Assembly: GCA_016716265.1 (NCBI GenBank)
Contig: JADJWQ010000006.1
Coordinates: 2,941,501-3,005,500, forward strand
From: Planctomycetota bacterium
GTDB taxonomy: Bacteria; Planctomycetota; UBA1135; UBA2386
DNA: 64,000 nt
Direction: 5' to 3'
Numbering within the stretch: position 1 is the stretch's first letter; each line of letters starts with the position of its first letter. Of this stretch, positions 61,342 to 64,000 are shown piece after piece. The position numbers and the translations under genes are program-made. The notes under the pieces were generated by a model. It made no database searches. It was not told the origin of the DNA and saw only the letters and a program-made list of their open reading frames with translations.

Positions 61342-63564
61342 ATGGTCGAGTCGATGGAGTTCCGGTTCCACGGCCGCGGCGGCCAGGGTGGCGTCACCTG
61401 CGCCAAGATCGTCGCCGCTGCCTACGCGAGCCTCGGGAAGAGCGTGCAGACCTTCGGCGACTACGCCGCGGAGCGCTCGGGCGCCCCGGTCCGGGCCTAC
61501 ACGCGGGTCGCCGACCAACCGATCGTCAACCGGAACAAGGTCTACGAGCCGCACCACATCGTCGTGCTCGACCACCACCTCCTCGGAGCGGCGGTCTTCG
61601 CCGGCGTGCGGGGGGGCGGCACGGTCCTGATCAACACGCCGGAGCCGGCCGAGGTCTACGCCACGCAGCATCCGGAGCTCACGATCGGCACGGTGGACGC
61701 CACCGCGATCGCCCGCAAGCACGGCATCGGCTCGCGCACCGTCGTGATCGTCAACACGACGATCGCCGGCGCGTTCGCCCGGCTGCACGGCCTGTCGCTC
61801 GACCTGCTCCGCGAAACCTACGAGCGGCTCGGCTTCCTCAGCAACTTCGACGCGGCGCGCGAGGCCTTCGAGGCCGTCGTGGTCCGCCCGGTGCTGGGCG
61901 CGGCGCGCTCCGCACCGGCGCACGACGGCCGGCCCGCCGCAGCGCTGCCGCCCGTCGAGGCGCTGACGGAGCACGTCGTCAGTGCGCCGACCGGCCTGCA
62001 GACCGGCACGTGGGGCACGCAGCGCCCGCAGTACCTGGAGAAGCTCGCGCCCTGCAATGCGTTCTGCCCGGCCGGCAACGACGTCGTCGAGTTCATCCAG
62101 TCGCTACACAACGACCAGACCGGCCAGGCGGCGACGATCCTCGGCCGCACGACTCCGCTCGCCGGCGTGTGCGGGCGCGTGTGCCCGGCGCCGTGCATGG
62201 AGGGCTGCAACCGGCGGGAGTACGACGGCTCGGTGAACATCCGCGGGCTCGAGCGCTGGGTCGCCGATACGACGGCGGTCGCGTGGGCGAAGCCGACGCC
62301 GGACCCGAAGCCCGAGCGGATCGCGATCGTCGGCGGCGGACCCGCCGGATTGTCGGCGGCCTACCAGCTCGCGCGGGCTGGCCACCGACCGGCGATCTTC
62401 GACGGCGAGGCCGAGCTGGGCGGCGTGCTGCGCACCGGCATCCCGGCCTACCGGCTGCCGCGCGACGTGCTCGACGCCGAGATCTCCGGCATCGTCGATC
62501 TCGGCGTCGACGTGCACTGCGGTGCGTTCCTCGACCGCGACGCCCTCGCGAAGCTCTCCGACGACTACGACGCGGTGATCCTCGCGACCGGTCTGCAGAA
62601 GCTCCGCGACATCGAGGCTCCGGGTAACGACCTCCGCGGCATCGAGCAGGGGATCGCGTTCCTGCACCGGCAGAACATGCAGGGTGGCGTGCACACGTCC
62701 GGTCACGTCGTCGTGCTGGGCGGCGGCAACACCGCGATGGACTGCGCGCGGACCGCATTGCGCGCCGGCGCCGAGCGGGTGACGGTCGCCTACCGGCGCA
62801 CGCGGAAGGAGATGCCGGCGATCCCCGAGGAGATCGACGAGGCGCTGCAGGAAGGTGTCGTGCTGCTGGAGCGCGTCGCGCCCGCCGGCTTCACCGGCAG
62901 CGGTGACGTCGACGGGATCGACCTCGCCGAGGTCGAGATGGGGCCGCCGGACGACAGCGGCCGGCGGCGTCCGGTGGTGACCGATCGCATCGTCCACCTC
63001 GATTGCGACTACGTGCTGCTGGCGCTCGGCCAGTCGGCCGACACGTCGCTCCTGCCCGAGACGTGGGAGTTGCGCGGCGAGCAGCTGTTCCGGCGCGACG
63101 ACACACCGCTCAACGTGTTCGCCGCTGGCGACCTGGCGACCGGCGACGGCACCGTCACGCACGCGCTCGGCAGCGGGCGTCGCGCCGCGGGGCTCGCGCT
63201 GCGCGCACTCGGCCACGACGTCCAGGTGTTCGAGCGCCCCGACCGCCGCACGGCGGTACCGGCGACCGACATCCGCGTCGACCACTTCGCTCGCCGGAAG
63301 CCCGAGCACGGCACCACGCTGTCGTCGGACGATCGGCTGCACCACTTCGACGAGGTCCACGCAGGACTGCTGGATTCGGGCGAGGCGCACCGCTGCTTCT
63401 CGTGCGGCCACTGCACCAGGTGCGACACCTGCCTCGTCTACTGCCCCGAGGGCATCATCCGCCGCGAGGCCCCGGGCTACGAGGTCGACTACACCTACTG
63501 CAAGGGCTGCGGGATCTGCGTCGAGGAGTGCCCGCGGCGCGCGATGGAGATGATCGAGTCATGA
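61342..63564 (+). CDS. 2-oxoacid:acceptor oxidoreductase gamma subunit fused to GltD-like and ferredoxin domains
   Basis: The 740-residue protein joins three units. Residues 1-190 are the gamma subunit of pyruvate/2-oxoacid:ferredoxin oxidoreductases (FRFHGRGGQGGVTCAKIVAA, FGDYAAERSGAPVRAYTRV). Residues about 230-670 are a GltD-like NAD(P)/FAD module: Cys clusters (CNAFCPAGND, CGRVCPAPCMEGC), the first dinucleotide site IVGGGPAGLSAAYQLARAG, the second VVLGGGNTAMDCARTALRAG, and VFAAGDLATGDGTVTHALGS. Residues about 685-735 hold a 2[4Fe-4S] ferredoxin (CFSCGHCTRCDTCLVYCPEG, CKGCGICVEECP). The fusion could link pyruvate oxidation or reductive carboxylation to NAD(P)H. Its TGA overlaps the next ATG by 4 nt. 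MEFRF at 61354 is an alternative start. Confidence 0.92.
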   Translation: MVESMEFRFHGRGGQGGVTCAKIVAAAYASLGKSVQTFGDYAAERSGAPVRAYTRVADQPIVNRNKVYEPHHIVVLDHHLLGAAVFAGVRGGGTVLINTPEPAEVYATQHPELTIGTVDATAIARKHGIGSRTVVIVNTTIAGAFARLHGLSLDLLRETYERLGFLSNFDAAREAFEAVVVRPVLGAARSAPAHDGRPAAALPPVEALTEHVVSAPTGLQTGTWGTQRPQYLEKLAPCNAFCPAGNDVVEFIQSLHNDQTGQAATILGRTTPLAGVCGRVCPAPCMEGCNRREYDGSVNIRGLERWVADTTAVAWAKPTPDPKPERIAIVGGGPAGLSAAYQLARAGHRPAIFDGEAELGGVLRTGIPAYRLPRDVLDAEISGIVDLGVDVHCGAFLDRDALAKLSDDYDAVILATGLQKLRDIEAPGNDLRGIEQGIAFLHRQNMQGGVHTSGHVVVLGGGNTAMDCARTALRAGAERVTVAYRRTRKEMPAIPEEIDEALQEGVVLLERVAPAGFTGSGDVDGIDLAEVEMGPPDDSGRRRPVVTDRIVHLDCDYVLLALGQSADTSLLPETWELRGEQLFRRDDTPLNVFAAGDLATGDGTVTHALGSGRRAAGLALRALGHDVQVFERPDRRTAVPATDIRVDHFARRKPEHGTTLSSDDRLHHFDEVHAGLLDSGEAHRCFSCGHCTRCDTCLVYCPEGIIRREAPGYEVDYTYCKGCGICVEECPRRAMEMIES

Positions 63565-64000
63565 CCGCCGAGTTCCTCAGCGCCAATCACGCGGCGGCCA
63601 CAGCGGCCGCCCTCGCCGGTCGCGCCAATGCGAGCGCGCGGGGCTTCGGTGGCGGCGTGTATCCGATCACGCCGCAGTCCGAGTGCATCGAGCTGCTCTG
63701 CAAGATGGACTTCACCGGCCCCGACGGTCGGAGTCGCGGCGAAATCGTCCGCGTCGAGAGCGAGCACAGCGCGATGGCGGTCTGCATCGGCATGGCGCAG
63801 GCCGGCGTCCGGACGTTCACCGCGTCGTCGTCGAACGGCCTCGCCTACATGACCGAGAACGTGTTCGCCGCGGCGATGTACCGGCTGCCCATCGTCATGA
63901 TGGCGGTCAATCGCACGCTCGGGCCACCGTGGAACATCTGGGTCGACCACGGCGACACGCTGATGCTGCGCGACTCCGGTTGGATGCAGTTCTACTGCGA
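63561..64000 (+). CDS. porA: 2-oxoacid:ferredoxin oxidoreductase alpha subunit, N-terminal part
   Basis: The gene runs off the right edge, with about 146 residues visible. MTAEFLSANHAAATAAALAG leads to GGVYPITPQSECIELLCKM, the thiamine-diphosphate-binding alpha-subunit motif (Y-P-I-T-P-x-S/T). It continues with RVESEHSAMAVCIGMAQAG, TFTASSSNGLAYMTENVFAA, RLPIVMMAVNRTLGPPWNIW and HGDTLMLRDSGW, all in the order of pyruvate:ferredoxin oxidoreductase PorA. It overlaps the stop of the fused gamma/GltD/ferredoxin gene by 4 nt, so the two are co-translated. The beta subunit should follow beyond the window. Confidence 0.92.
   Translation, partial: MTAEFLSANHAAATAAALAGRANASARGFGGGVYPITPQSECIELLCKMDFTGPDGRSRGEIVRVESEHSAMAVCIGMAQAGVRTFTASSSNGLAYMTENVFAAAMYRLPIVMMAVNRTLGPPWNIWVDHGDTLMLRDSGWMQFYC

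Overview
The window is GC-rich bacterial DNA with codon use to match. Its gene content points to a planctomycete (Planctomycetota). It has a DUF1549/DUF1553 cytochrome-like protein coupled to a DUF1501 protein, a double 3-keto-disaccharide-hydrolase (DUF1080) protein, a sulfatase fused to an esterase, a DUF6288 protein, an ECF sigma factor with a very large C-terminal extension, and many secreted FG-GAP, carboxypeptidase-regulatory and beta-helix proteins. The phylum call is inference from gene families; there is no rRNA in the window.

Layout. 1-2.2 kb: minus-strand metal/RND efflux operon (small His/Cys-rich exported protein, TolC-type channel, adaptor running off the left edge). 2.3-5.3 kb: membrane/spermidine-synthase-like/TPR fusion. 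5.8-6.7 kb: an EndoU-type nuclease-domain protein whose reading frame runs through four 17-bp tandem repeats. 6.9-12.8 kb: three exported proteins. 14.0-16.8 kb: pyruvate phosphate dikinase. 16.8-17.6 kb: decayed insertion sequence. 17.8-21.1 kb: sigma factor fused through one membrane helix to a large extracytoplasmic region. 21.8-26.1 kb: four-gene minus-strand operon for an L-fucose-type sugar (symporter, mutarotase, dehydrogenase, L-fuconate dehydratase). 26.5-28.6 kb: exported trypsin-like protease. 29.2-34.5 kb: exported cupin and the DUF1549-DUF1501 pair. 35.5-45.3 kb: two exported helical-toroid proteins, a sulfatase-esterase fusion and a glycosidase-like protein. 45.65-46.0 kb: an ArsC-family selenoprotein with an in-frame UGA followed by a hairpin of bacterial SECIS type. 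47.1-52.6 kb: efflux adaptor, unknown basic-tailed protein, gamma-glutamyltransferase, DUF1080 protein. 52.9-54.4 kb: frameshifted MATE transporter. 54.5-60.2 kb: glycogen debranching enzyme, FG-GAP protein, PPK2 polyphosphate kinase. 61.3-64 kb: 2-oxoacid:ferredoxin oxidoreductase genes, the first a fusion of gamma, GltD-like and ferredoxin parts.

How the genes fit together. The fucose-type operon, sulfatase-esterase, glycosidase-like protein and DUF1080 protein suggest growth on sulfated, fucose-containing polysaccharide. Pyruvate phosphate dikinase, the oxidoreductase, GlgX and PPK2 are central carbon and energy functions. Between operons lie decayed sequences: two kinds of transposase remnants, a truncated AAA ATPase, a broken paralogue of the basic-tailed protein and a dispersed repeat of about 72 bp. 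Several genes start exactly 6 nt after a -10-like hexamer, which suggests leaderless mRNAs.
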